From contig NZ_JAUSNR010000046.1 of assembly GCF_030656345.1 (NCBI RefSeq), positions 29,022-93,021 of the forward strand: a stretch of 64,000 bases of DNA, in the 5' to 3' direction. Under the pieces are notes generated by a model, which was not told the DNA's origin, ran no database searches, and worked only from the letters and a program-made list of their open reading frames with translations. Positions 8,721 through 17,164 of the stretch are shown piece by piece; positions within the stretch are counted from its first letter, which is position 1, and every line of letters starts with the position of its first letter. Made by a program: the position numbers and the translations under genes. The stretch is from Pseudotabrizicola sp. GTDB lineage: Bacteria; Pseudomonadota; Alphaproteobacteria; Rhodobacterales; Rhodobacteraceae.

Positions 8721-9515
8721 ATGCTGGATTTGCAACTTGCCCTGGATTTCGCGAATCGCGCTGCAGATGGTGCGGGAGAGATTGCACGCTCACACTTTCG
8801 AAAGTCGATCGAAGTGGAACACAAAAGCGATGATAGCCCGGTCACCATCGCAGACCGCAACATCGAGCGGTTTCTTCGGGACCAGATCGAACAGGTCTAT
8901 CCGGATCATGGAATCCTTGGGGAAGAACATGGCGACCTGAATCTCGACAGGGATTTCGTCTGGGTGGTCGATCCGATTGATGGAACCAAGAGCTTCGTAA
9001 CAGGGCATCCGATGTTCGGGGGGCTCATGGCTTTGCTCAAGAACGGAGAGCCCCAGCTTGGGCAGATCGACATGCCCGCAATGGGCGAGCGTTGGTGCGG
9101 TATCAAGGGCAGACCCACGACCCTGAACAGGGTGCCGGTCAGGACCAGCGGCTGCAAGGATCTGGCGACATCCTATGCCTATACCACCGATCCCATGCTG
9201 TTTTCGGGCAGTGCTCAGCCGGTTCTGGACATGCTGCGGAACAGGGTCCGGCTGCTGCGCTTTGGGGGTGATTGCTACAACTATGCACTCTTGGCTTCGG
9301 GCTATTGCGATCTTGTGCTGGAAACCGGGCTGCAACCTTATGACTACCTGCCTGTCGTCCAGATTATCCGTGGCGCGGGCGGCGTGATCTCTGATTGGCA
9401 AGGTCATGACCTTGGCATCGGCTCCCGCGGGGATGTCCTTGCCTCTGCCACACCTGAATTGCACGCACAGATGCTCAAGGAGCTTGAGCGCCTGCGCGTG
9501 ACTGAAGCGGCATGA
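8721..9515 (+). CDS. Inositol monophosphatase-family phosphatase (histidinol-phosphatase-like)
   Basis: A 264-residue Mg-dependent phosphatase. Metal-binding motifs are GEEHG near residue 69, WVVDPIDGTKSFVTGHP near 80-96 (DPIDGT is the family hallmark), and PYDYLPVVQIIRGAGG near the C terminus. The FVTGHPMFG form is closer to the HisN-like histidinol-phosphatase group than to classical SuhB, but sugar or polyol phosphates are equally possible. Start ATG 8721 follows AGAGG; an earlier in-frame ATG at 8688 is less well placed. It is the first gene of the operon with the ABC importer, so it probably acts on the imported compound or its phosphorylated form. Confidence 0.85.
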   Translation: MLDLQLALDFANRAADGAGEIARSHFRKSIEVEHKSDDSPVTIADRNIERFLRDQIEQVYPDHGILGEEHGDLNLDRDFVWVVDPIDGTKSFVTGHPMFGGLMALLKNGEPQLGQIDMPAMGERWCGIKGRPTTLNRVPVRTSGCKDLATSYAYTTDPMLFSGSAQPVLDMLRNRVRLLRFGGDCYNYALLASGYCDLVLETGLQPYDYLPVVQIIRGAGGVISDWQGHDLGIGSRGDVLASATPELHAQMLKELERLRVTEAA

Positions 9516-9575
9516 AGACCGCGCCTTTTCCGTGAACAAACAGCCCGCTGCGGGCCCCATCAGGAGAGTGTGACA

Positions 9576-11150
9576 ATGGACCGAAGAAAATTCCTCCGCT
9601 ACGGCATGAGCGCTGGCGCGACCATGGCCGCGATGCGTCTGAATCCTGACTTCTTTTTCAGCTCCGCCTTTGCGCAGGAGGCCCGGCCCCTGATCATCCT
9701 GTCGGCGGAAAACATCACCGGGAACTGGGACCCGATGGCGCATACCACGCTGTCGCAGTTCAACATCGAAGGCTTTGTCATGGGGTTTCTGACCCGCTCG
9801 CCCATGATGCCCGACAATCCGGATGAGGTGGTCTACGAACTGGCCACGTCGATCACCCAGATTGATCCGTTCAAGCTGGAGATCAAACTGCGCGAAGGCG
9901 TCACCTTTCATGACGGCGAGCCGTTCTCGGCCAAGGACGTGAAGGCAACCTTTGAATACGGCGCGCAGCCGGAACGGGCGCGGCAGGTCTATCCGGGCTT
10001 TGCCGACACGTTCGAAGTGACGACACCGGACGATTTCACGGTGATCGTGGACACGACCAAGGGGGGCTATGGCGCGGGGATGTTCGTGTTCCTTGCGTCC
10101 TATCTGCCCATCATGTCGGCCAAGGATATTGCTGGCGGCCCCAACGGCCCCTTGTCGCAGCGGCTGAATGGCACAGGTCCGTTCCGGTTTGCACAACAAG
10201 CCGGCAATGACACGCAGATGACCGCTTTCGAGGGGTATTTCCGCGGCGCGCCCAAAGTGCCGGGCGTCAACTTCACCTTTGTCGGGGATTCGACCACACG
10301 GATGCTGTCCTTGCTGAACGGGCAGGCAGATGTGATCGAACGGCTGGAACCCGAACAGGTGACCACCCTGCAAAGCGAAGCCGACATCGTGGTGAACCGC
10401 GCAGTTTCGGTGGAAAACAAATATCTGTGGTTCCGCTGCTCCAAGCCGCCATTTGACAATCCATTGGTGCGCAAAGCCGTGTGCCATGCGATTGATCGCA
10501 GTGTGATCATGGAGGTCATGGGAACCGCCGGGGAGCCGTCGTCGAACTTTGTCTCGCCGATCAAGTTTGGCTACATCGAACTGGAGAATTACCCGGAATA
10601 CAACCCCGAGGAATGCCAACGCCTGCTTGCCGAGGCTGGATATCCGGGGGGCGAAGGCCTGCCTGATCTGGAATACATCACCTCGACCGGGTTCTATCCC
10701 AAGACCAAGGAATATGGCGAGGTGATCACCGCCATGCTGCAAGAACAGGGTTTTCCGGTCACGCTGAATGTGATGGAAGTCGCCGCCTGGAACGAGCGGC
10801 TCTATGACCGCCCCGGCGGCGGGCCGGGCCACATGATCGACTGCGGCTGGACCAGTGCCTCGCCCGAACCGGATCTTGTGCTGCGCACGCACTTCCATTC
10901 GACATCGAAACGGATCTGCGGGATCGAAGACCCCGAAATCGACGCGGCGCTGGACGAAGAGCGCGATGCACCGTCGATCGAGGCACGTCGGACCAGCCTG
11001 CAAACCAACCTGATGCCGATGCTGGCGGACAAGGTTCCTGCCTACAGCCTGTTCACCTCTGTCCTGATGCACGGGGTCCGGGCCGATGTGAAAGACCTGT
11101 TCATCTATCCGGACGGCACAATGGATGCCGCCAGCGCGATGCGCGGCTGA
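9576..11150 (+). CDS. ABC transporter substrate-binding protein, family 5 (Dpp/Opp type), Tat-type signal
   Basis: A 524-residue periplasmic binding protein. The N terminus MDRRKFLRYGMSAGA has a twin-arginine motif and ends with AFAQE, so Tat export is likely. SBP_bac_5 features include PDEVVYELATSITQIDPF, the LREGVTFHDGEPFSAKDVKAT block, LNGTGPFRF and the late PAYSLFTS region. Family members bind peptides, opines, glycosides or nickel; the ligand here is not evident. ATG at 9576 is chosen over GTG at 9570 because CAGGAGA sits eight bases before it. A strong stem-loop follows the gene before the permeases. Confidence 0.92.
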   Translation: MDRRKFLRYGMSAGATMAAMRLNPDFFFSSAFAQEARPLIILSAENITGNWDPMAHTTLSQFNIEGFVMGFLTRSPMMPDNPDEVVYELATSITQIDPFKLEIKLREGVTFHDGEPFSAKDVKATFEYGAQPERARQVYPGFADTFEVTTPDDFTVIVDTTKGGYGAGMFVFLASYLPIMSAKDIAGGPNGPLSQRLNGTGPFRFAQQAGNDTQMTAFEGYFRGAPKVPGVNFTFVGDSTTRMLSLLNGQADVIERLEPEQVTTLQSEADIVVNRAVSVENKYLWFRCSKPPFDNPLVRKAVCHAIDRSVIMEVMGTAGEPSSNFVSPIKFGYIELENYPEYNPEECQRLLAEAGYPGGEGLPDLEYITSTGFYPKTKEYGEVITAMLQEQGFPVTLNVMEVAAWNERLYDRPGGGPGHMIDCGWTSASPEPDLVLRTHFHSTSKRICGIEDPEIDAALDEERDAPSIEARRTSLQTNLMPMLADKVPAYSLFTSVLMHGVRADVKDLFIYPDGTMDAASAMRG

Positions 11151-11158
11151 TCACCAGA

Positions 11159-11188
11159 ACCGGAATCCCTGCCTGCGGGGGTTCCGGT
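11159..11188 (+). terminator. Intercistronic stem-loop after binding-protein gene
   Basis: Bases 11159-11170 (ACCGGAATCCCT) pair with 11177-11188 (GGGGGTTCCGGT) as a 12-bp stem with three G-T pairs and a 6-base loop, followed by GCTTCTTC. It lies between the binding-protein stop and the permease start. Such structures usually raise the amount of binding-protein mRNA over that of the permeases by partial termination or by 3'-end protection. Confidence 0.6.
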
Positions 11189-11218
11189 GCTTCTTCGACA
11201 GGCTGACCGGAGAAACCC

Positions 11219-12199
11219 ATGTTCATCGCCAGATTCCTTGCCAGACGATTGCTTCAGGGTGCACTGATCGTCTTCCTTGTCTCGGCCGTCATCTTCACCT
11301 TGCTCCGTGTGGTGCCCGGCGACCCGGTGCGACTGATGGCAGGCGGGATGGCCCCAGAGGCGCTGATCGAACAGATTGCCGAAGACATGGGCCTGCGCGA
11401 TCCGATTTATCAGCAGTTCGGCCGCTATGTCTGGGGCATCGTGCAGGGCGATCTGGGGCAAAGTTTTGTGCGCCCTGCCAGCGGTGCGGCGGTGGGTGGG
11501 GCCAGTTTTGACGACAACACTCGAAGTGAGCGCGCCAAGGTCTGGGATCTGATTGCCCAGACCGCCCCGATGACCGTGCAGCTTGCCCTGCTGTCGATGC
11601 TGTTTGCCCTGATCATCGCGGTGCCCATCGGTGTTTGGGGCGGCCTGAGACCCGGGCGCTTTCCAGACAAGCTGGCGCTCTATCTGTCATCGCTTTTCGT
11701 CAGCCTGCCAAACTTCTGGCTTGGGATCGTGTTGGCCTTGCTGCTGTCGGTTAAGCTCAAGCTGCTTCCGGCCATAGGTTATGGCGGATTTGCCTACACG
11801 ATCCTGCCCGCCATCGTTCTGGCCATCGAAATTGCGCCCTTCATCATCCGAACGCTGACCGTGTCAGTGGCCGGGGTGATGCGCGAAAACTTCATCGACA
11901 TTGCGGCCGTGCGGGGTCTGACACGCAACCAGATCATCTTCCGCCACGCCTTGCGCAACTCGTCCGTGCCGCTGCTGAACCTGCTGGGTGTACAGTTTTC
12001 GATGCTGCTGGGTGGCGTCCTGGTGATCGAGTTCATCTTTGACTATCCGGGCCTTGGACTTTTGACGATCAATGCCGTCATGCAGCGGGACTTTCCTCTG
12101 ATTCAAGGCATCGCCATCGTCACCGCAGCGGCCTTTGTCCTGATCAATATCGTCGTTGATCTGTGTGCAACGGCAATCGACCCAAGATTGGAATATTGA
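11219..12199 (+). CDS. ABC transporter permease, DppB/OppB type
   Basis: A 326-residue inner-membrane protein with about six hydrophobic segments. It starts MFIARFLARRLLQGALIVFLVSAV, a typical first helix, continues with RVVPGDPVRLMAGG, and carries the EAA loop near residues 215-235 (DIAAVRGLTRNQIIFRHAL...). It pairs with the downstream DppC-type subunit; the stop and the next ATG share one base (TGATG). Start ATG 11219 follows GGAGAAACCC. Confidence 0.93.
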   Translation: MFIARFLARRLLQGALIVFLVSAVIFTLLRVVPGDPVRLMAGGMAPEALIEQIAEDMGLRDPIYQQFGRYVWGIVQGDLGQSFVRPASGAAVGGASFDDNTRSERAKVWDLIAQTAPMTVQLALLSMLFALIIAVPIGVWGGLRPGRFPDKLALYLSSLFVSLPNFWLGIVLALLLSVKLKLLPAIGYGGFAYTILPAIVLAIEIAPFIIRTLTVSVAGVMRENFIDIAAVRGLTRNQIIFRHALRNSSVPLLNLLGVQFSMLLGGVLVIEFIFDYPGLGLLTINAVMQRDFPLIQGIAIVTAAAFVLINIVVDLCATAIDPRLEY

Positions 12200-13110
12200 T
12201 GAGCATTCAAGAGATGGCATCTGACCCGCCGGCGGCCCGCAAGGACCGCAAGATTGCTGCGCGGATCTGGTCACAAGCCTATGCCGCCATCGAGTTCAAG
12301 ATCGGGCTGGCGGTCTTTTCGGCGCTTGTGCTTGCAGCGGTCTTCTATCCGATGTTTTCCGGCATCGATCCCACAAAGATGGCGATTTCGTCCAAACTTC
12401 TGCCGCCCCTGTTCATGGGCGAAGGCTGGAGCTGGGCCCGCCCGCTTGGCACCGATCAGTTGGGGCGCGACATGCTTTCGCGGTCTTTGGTTGGCTTGCG
12501 CTACTCTTTGCTGATCGGGATTTCGACCACCATTCTGATGGTGGCCGTTGGCGCGATGATGGGGCTGTTTTCGGGATATTTCGGCGGCAAGGTTGATACG
12601 GTTCTGATGCGCCTGACAGATGCGCAACTGGCCATCCCGATGATCATTCTGGCCATCACCATTCTGGGCGTGTCGCGGCCCACCATCCCGGCGATCATTC
12701 TGGTGCTGGGTCTGTCGGGCTGGCCGATTTACGCGCGGGTCATGCGGTCGAGTGTGATGTCAGAGCGCAAGAAGGAATTCGTGCGCGGCGCCATGGTTCT
12801 GGGGGCGACTGACTGGCGGATCATGTTCACGCTGATCCTGCCGCTGGTGCTGCCGCCGATTGCCTTTGTCGCGGTGCTGGATATTGCGCGGATGATGATC
12901 TTTGAATCGGTGCTGGGGTTTCTGGGTTTGGGCGTGCAACCTCCGACGCCGACCTTTGGCAATATCATCGCGGATGGGCGCAAATACCTGCTGAACGCGT
13001 GGTGGATTGCCACGATGCCGGGGGTTTTTCTTGTATTGACGCTGACATCCATCAACCTGATGGGCGCTTCCCTCGAACGGGCGCGCAACAGCATTTACGG
13101 AGGTGCATGA
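12199..13110 (+). CDS. ABC transporter permease, DppC/OppC type
   Basis: A 303-residue permease partner. It shows LGTDQLGRDMLSRSLVG, the signature of DppC-type proteins, followed by membrane helices and the EAA loop EFVRGAMVLGATDWRIMF. The late VLGFLGLGVQPPTPTFGNII segment is also family-typical. The ATG at 12199 overlaps the previous stop by one base, so the two permeases are translationally coupled. An N-terminal extension is possible in frame but has no family sequence. Confidence 0.93.
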   Translation: MSIQEMASDPPAARKDRKIAARIWSQAYAAIEFKIGLAVFSALVLAAVFYPMFSGIDPTKMAISSKLLPPLFMGEGWSWARPLGTDQLGRDMLSRSLVGLRYSLLIGISTTILMVAVGAMMGLFSGYFGGKVDTVLMRLTDAQLAIPMIILAITILGVSRPTIPAIILVLGLSGWPIYARVMRSSVMSERKKEFVRGAMVLGATDWRIMFTLILPLVLPPIAFVAVLDIARMMIFESVLGFLGLGVQPPTPTFGNIIADGRKYLLNAWWIATMPGVFLVLTLTSINLMGASLERARNSIYGGA

Positions 13111-13111
13111 G

Positions 13112-14956
13112 ATGACCACAGATCCATCCCCCCCGGATACGCCGCTGTTGTCAGTGCGCAACCTGACAGTTGTTGCGCAAAGCGAAGGGGTCAGCCGGAC
13201 GATCCTGAACGGCATCAGCTTTGATCTCGAACCCCGTCAAATCCTGTCGGTCATCGGGGAAAGCGGGTCGGGTAAAACCGTGCTGGCGCGGGCGCTGGTT
13301 GGCTGGATGGCACCACAGTTGAAAATCACGGCGGGCAAAGTCCTGTTCAAGGGGCGCGACCTGATCCTCGACAAGGCCTATGCCAGCGGTCTTGCCGGGC
13401 GCGAGATTGCCTATATCGGCGGCAACCCCGCCGGGGCCCTGGACCCTACGATGACCGTGGGCGCGCAACTGGTCGAAAAGCTGCGTGCCGTCAGGCCGGA
13501 CATTTCCAGCAAAGACGCACAGGAAAAGGCGATCCGGTTGCTGGAGGCGGTCAAAATTCCGTCTGCGGCAAGCCGTTTCCACGAATATCCCTTTCAATAC
13601 TCGGGCGGGATGATGCAGCGGGCGATGATTGTAGACGCCCTGATTTCGGACCCTGCCCTGCTGATTGCAGACAACATCACCCAGCCTCTGGATGTGACGG
13701 TGGCCGCCCAGATCCTGAAACTGATGCGGGAGCTGAATGAAAAATTCTCGACTGCGATCCTTTTCATCTGCTCGTCTTTGCCAGTGGCTTGCGATGCGGG
13801 GGACGAGGTGATGGTGCTGCACGCGGGTGAGGTGGTGGAACGCCAGACCTCGGCCAATCTGGTGGCACGTCCGCAGCATGGCTACACGCAGGGTCTGATT
13901 GCCGAACTGCCGACACTTTGGGCAAACGGACAAGACGGGCGCGACGCGCGACAAGACCGCAACCGGCAAGCGATCATGTCGGTGCGCGGCGTTGCCAAGT
14001 TCTATGAAAGCCGTGGCAAGGCGGGAAAGGCCGTGGTTCAGGCCGTGCGCAATGTCGAATTTGATGTGTTTCCGGGCGACAACTTTGGAATTGTAGGGGA
14101 ATCCGGTTGCGGAAAGTCTTCCCTGATGCGTCTTCTGACCGGGCTCGAACGGCCCGACGCCGGGTCGATCATCTTTGAGGGCGAAGATGTCGGCACGGCC
14201 AGCGCGTCGCGCCTGCGGCAGTTGCGCAGGCGGTTTCAATTGGTGTTGCAAGATCCGTTCGGGTCGCTGCCACCCCAGTCCTCCATCGGTGCCATTGTGG
14301 AAGAGCCCCTGAAAATTCATGGCCTTGGCAACAAGAAAGAACGTCAGGACCGCGCGCGTGCGGCGTTGAACGAAGTCGGACTGAGCGACAGGATTTATGA
14401 TCAGCTGCCAACGGGCCTTTCAGCAGGACAGCGCCAGCGGTTGCAGGTGGCGCGTGCCATGGTGTTGGAGCCGCGCCTGTTGATCATGGATGAAACGCTC
14501 TCGGCGCTGGATCAGACCGAACAGGGCAAGCTCCTGGACCTGTTCGGCCGCCTTCAGGCGCAACACGGGTTTACCTATATCTTCATCTCGCATGATCTGA
14601 CGATGGTGCGCCAAGTGTGTTCGCGCATTGCGGTGATGTATCTGGGGGAGACGGTCGAGGTTGCGCCAAACGAGCGGATGTTCTTTGATCCGGGCCATCC
14701 CTATACCCGCGCGCTGCTGTCAGCTGCGCCGACTCTGGAAGAGCGGCGCTATCGGCCCGAAGACTGCCTGCTGGAAGGCGAGCCGCCCTCGCCCATCGAC
14801 CTGCCGCCGGGCTGTGCTTTTGCTGGCCGCTGCCCGCATGCGTTTGACCGTTGCCACCGCGAAAATCCGGTCCTTGTCAGCCGCGGGGATCAGGCGCTGG
14901 CCGCCTGTTTTCTGTTGAATGCCACGTCCACAGCGAAAGCCACCGCCGATGCCTGA
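13112..14956 (+). CDS. ABC transporter ATP-binding protein with two nucleotide-binding domains (DppD-DppF fusion type)
   Basis: A 614-residue cytoplasmic ATPase with two ABC domains in one chain. Domain 1 has Walker A GESGSGKTVLAR; its signature region reads YSGGMMQRAMI, and the Walker B region reads ALLIADNITQPLDVT, where the usual D-E pair is D-N, so catalysis in this site may be weak. Domain 2 has GESGCGKSSLMR, LSAGQRQRLQVARAM and LLIMDETLSALD. The C terminus has the oligopeptide-type CAFAGRCPHAFDRC motif. ATG 13112 is preceded by GGAGG at eight bases; it overlaps nothing but follows the permease stop directly. Confidence 0.92.
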   Translation: MTTDPSPPDTPLLSVRNLTVVAQSEGVSRTILNGISFDLEPRQILSVIGESGSGKTVLARALVGWMAPQLKITAGKVLFKGRDLILDKAYASGLAGREIAYIGGNPAGALDPTMTVGAQLVEKLRAVRPDISSKDAQEKAIRLLEAVKIPSAASRFHEYPFQYSGGMMQRAMIVDALISDPALLIADNITQPLDVTVAAQILKLMRELNEKFSTAILFICSSLPVACDAGDEVMVLHAGEVVERQTSANLVARPQHGYTQGLIAELPTLWANGQDGRDARQDRNRQAIMSVRGVAKFYESRGKAGKAVVQAVRNVEFDVFPGDNFGIVGESGCGKSSLMRLLTGLERPDAGSIIFEGEDVGTASASRLRQLRRRFQLVLQDPFGSLPPQSSIGAIVEEPLKIHGLGNKKERQDRARAALNEVGLSDRIYDQLPTGLSAGQRQRLQVARAMVLEPRLLIMDETLSALDQTEQGKLLDLFGRLQAQHGFTYIFISHDLTMVRQVCSRIAVMYLGETVEVAPNERMFFDPGHPYTRALLSAAPTLEERRYRPEDCLLEGEPPSPIDLPPGCAFAGRCPHAFDRCHRENPVLVSRGDQALAACFLLNATSTAKATADA

Positions 14957-16232
14957 TACTGCCGACCTTGCGCCAATCGACGCGCCCTTGTTTGATATGC
15001 TGATGGAACAGGTGTCGGCCTTTGGCAGCACCGGCGATGGCGGCGTGGACCGGCCCGTGCTGACCGATGCACATAAGGCCGCGCGGGATTGGCTGTGCGC
15101 GGAGTTGAAACAGCGCGGCTATACGGTGTTGATCGACAGCATTGGCAATGTGTTCGGGCGGCTTGATCTGGCAGGGGACGGCGCGCCGCTGGTGATGGTC
15201 GGTTCGCATCTGGACAGCCAGCCGAAAGGCGGGCGCTTTGACGGGGCTTACGGCGTGATCGCCGGAGTGGTGGCCATCGAAAGCTGGCGCAACCATTGCG
15301 CCCAAAACGGCATCACGCCACGATGCAACTACGTTGTCGCGGATTGGATGAACGAAGAGGGCGCGCGCTTTCAGCCCTCGCTCCTTGGCTCCTCGGTTTT
15401 TTCGGGCGCACTGACCCGCGATTTCGCCCTGTCGCGCAAAGACCGCGATGGCGCATCGGTCGGGGCGGAACTGACCCGCACGGGGTATATGGGCCACGAT
15501 GAAGCCCCGCGCCCCGATTGCTATATCGAGGTGCACATCGAAGGCGACAGCCACATGGAACGCAGCGGCGCAAAGATAGCGCCATTCGTGCGCCATTGGG
15601 GGGCGGTCAAGCTGCGCATCGAAGTCGACGGAAAGCAAAACCACACGGGCCCGACTCCGATGGAAGACCGCCAGGATGCGCTTTTGGGGGCGGCCTATAT
15701 CATCGCAGAAGTGCGCGCGCTTGCCGATCAGGCGCAAGACACGCTTTACACCTCGGTCGCGCGTGTCGATGTCACGCCAAATTCGCCCAACGTCGTTCCC
15801 GGAAAGGCCGTGCTCTTTGCCGAACTGCGCGCACCCGAACCTGACACGCTGACTGCGGCAGAGGCAGCACTACGCGCCGCCCTGCCCGAACTCGCCCGGC
15901 GCGCCTTTGTCACCGCCAAAGTGGTTGGCGTTGATATCCGTCCCGCCGGAAAGTTTGACACCCGGCTTGTCGCCCTGGCCGAACAAGCCGCAGATCGGTT
16001 CGCCCTGCCCCGCATGCGTCTGGATACCATCGCGGGCCATGACGCTGTGGCCCTGAATGCGATCCTGCCCAGCCTTGTGCTTGCCGTGCCTTCGGTCAAC
16101 GGTGTGATCCACCGCAATGACGAATACACGTCGCCGGAAGACCTGAAAGCCGGAGCCGGAGTGGTTCTGGACATGATACGACGGATCGATCAGGCGGGCG
16201 GGTGCCTGGACACAGCAGCGGGGGCAAAATGA
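14949..16232 (+). CDS. M20-family Zn-dependent amidase (N-carbamoyl-amino-acid hydrolase / allantoate amidohydrolase type)
   Basis: A 427-residue enzyme of the hydantoinase/carbamylase group, which hydrolyses N-carbamoyl or amide bonds of small molecules in the cytoplasm. Metal-site residues include His88 in VGSHLDSQPKGG, Asp98 in RFDGAYGV and Glu136/Glu137 in MNEEGARF. The dimerisation region and a late HRNDEYTSPED block, where the third histidine ligand is expected, are present. ATG 14949 overlaps the ATPase stop by eight bases. Substrate is unknown; the neighbours suggest it releases a hydroxylated amine or amino acid from the imported compound. Confidence 0.88.
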   Translation: MPDTADLAPIDAPLFDMLMEQVSAFGSTGDGGVDRPVLTDAHKAARDWLCAELKQRGYTVLIDSIGNVFGRLDLAGDGAPLVMVGSHLDSQPKGGRFDGAYGVIAGVVAIESWRNHCAQNGITPRCNYVVADWMNEEGARFQPSLLGSSVFSGALTRDFALSRKDRDGASVGAELTRTGYMGHDEAPRPDCYIEVHIEGDSHMERSGAKIAPFVRHWGAVKLRIEVDGKQNHTGPTPMEDRQDALLGAAYIIAEVRALADQAQDTLYTSVARVDVTPNSPNVVPGKAVLFAELRAPEPDTLTAAEAALRAALPELARRAFVTAKVVGVDIRPAGKFDTRLVALAEQAADRFALPRMRLDTIAGHDAVALNAILPSLVLAVPSVNGVIHRNDEYTSPEDLKAGAGVVLDMIRRIDQAGGCLDTAAGAK

Positions 16233-17164
16233 CGGAACTTGTTACAGATGCCATGATGGCCGAGGCTGTCACCGCCGCCGGGTTTTCGATGGCCGATGTC
16301 GTCTCTGACGGCCCTGCAGCGCTTGCGTCCCCAAGTTACAAGGCGCTGGAAAGCCGCTCGGTTGTGACCGCAGGTGCGTTTGTCAAACGCATGCATCCTG
16401 AAATGCGCGGCACCTTTCATCTTGGGGCCGCACTTCAGGCCGCACGAAACGCAGGCGCGGCCGGGGTCGGGCCAGAGGTTTTGTGGTCAGATGAGGGGCT
16501 TGGCGCAATTGCCATGAACCGCCTTGGCAACGGCTGGATCACCGCGCGGCAAAATGATCTGCAGACCGAGGCGGTGATGACATCCGCCGTAAAGGCGCTG
16601 AAAACGCTGCACGCCGGCCCCGCCCTTGACCACAGGTTTGACCCGTTTGCCGAAATTGATCATCTGATCGCAGCCTACAAGGCCGATGGGCTGGCGCTGC
16701 CCGACAACATCGGCTGGCTGCGCCGTCTTGTCTGGATGGCAAAGGGGCTGTCAGACAGCGCAGCGCTGCGGCCCTGCCGCAACGACGGGTCTTGTTCCAA
16801 CCTGATGATCGGCCCCGGCGCGCAGGTGATGTTGGTGGACTTTGACCGCGCGGGCATGAACGATCCGCTTTACGATCTGGGCTGCCTGCTTGCCGAACTG
16901 ACCGACCACGAAAGCGAAATGCGGCCTGCGTTCGAGGCTTATGTCGGACATTTCGACCCGGTCGGCTTTGCCCGCGCGCGGCTGTGGTCGCATGTGGACG
17001 ACATGCTGCATGCGCTCTGGTCCGGGCTGATGGCGCATAAATCCGAACGTACATCCGTGGAATGGATCAAATACGGTGAATGGCGGTTGCTGCGCCTGAC
17101 GATGGCCTTGCAGCACCCCTTGTTCGAAGAACGGGTTCGCCAGACAGCGCAGGGGGCAGCATGA
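16229..17164 (+). CDS. Choline-kinase-like phosphotransferase, copy 1
   Basis: A 311-residue member of the APH/choline kinase fold. The catalytic loop reads RNDGSCSN, keeping the catalytic Asp and the metal-binding Asn at +5, but with Arg where choline kinases and APH enzymes have His. The second motif is LVDFDRAGMNDPLYDLG, close to the choline/ethanolamine kinase form. The start overlaps the amidase stop as ATGA and its own stop overlaps the next gene in the same way. The N-lobe lacks a clear nucleotide loop. It is expected to phosphorylate a hydroxyl group; substrate unknown. It is a paralogue of the next gene. Confidence 0.75.
   Translation: MTELVTDAMMAEAVTAAGFSMADVVSDGPAALASPSYKALESRSVVTAGAFVKRMHPEMRGTFHLGAALQAARNAGAAGVGPEVLWSDEGLGAIAMNRLGNGWITARQNDLQTEAVMTSAVKALKTLHAGPALDHRFDPFAEIDHLIAAYKADGLALPDNIGWLRRLVWMAKGLSDSAALRPCRNDGSCSNLMIGPGAQVMLVDFDRAGMNDPLYDLGCLLAELTDHESEMRPAFEAYVGHFDPVGFARARLWSHVDDMLHALWSGLMAHKSERTSVEWIKYGEWRLLRLTMALQHPLFEERVRQTAQGAA

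Noticed and set aside
8790..11072. 760-codon open frame on the minus strand
   Set aside because: It is a GC-driven shadow of the phosphatase and binding-protein genes; no family features and no ribosome site.
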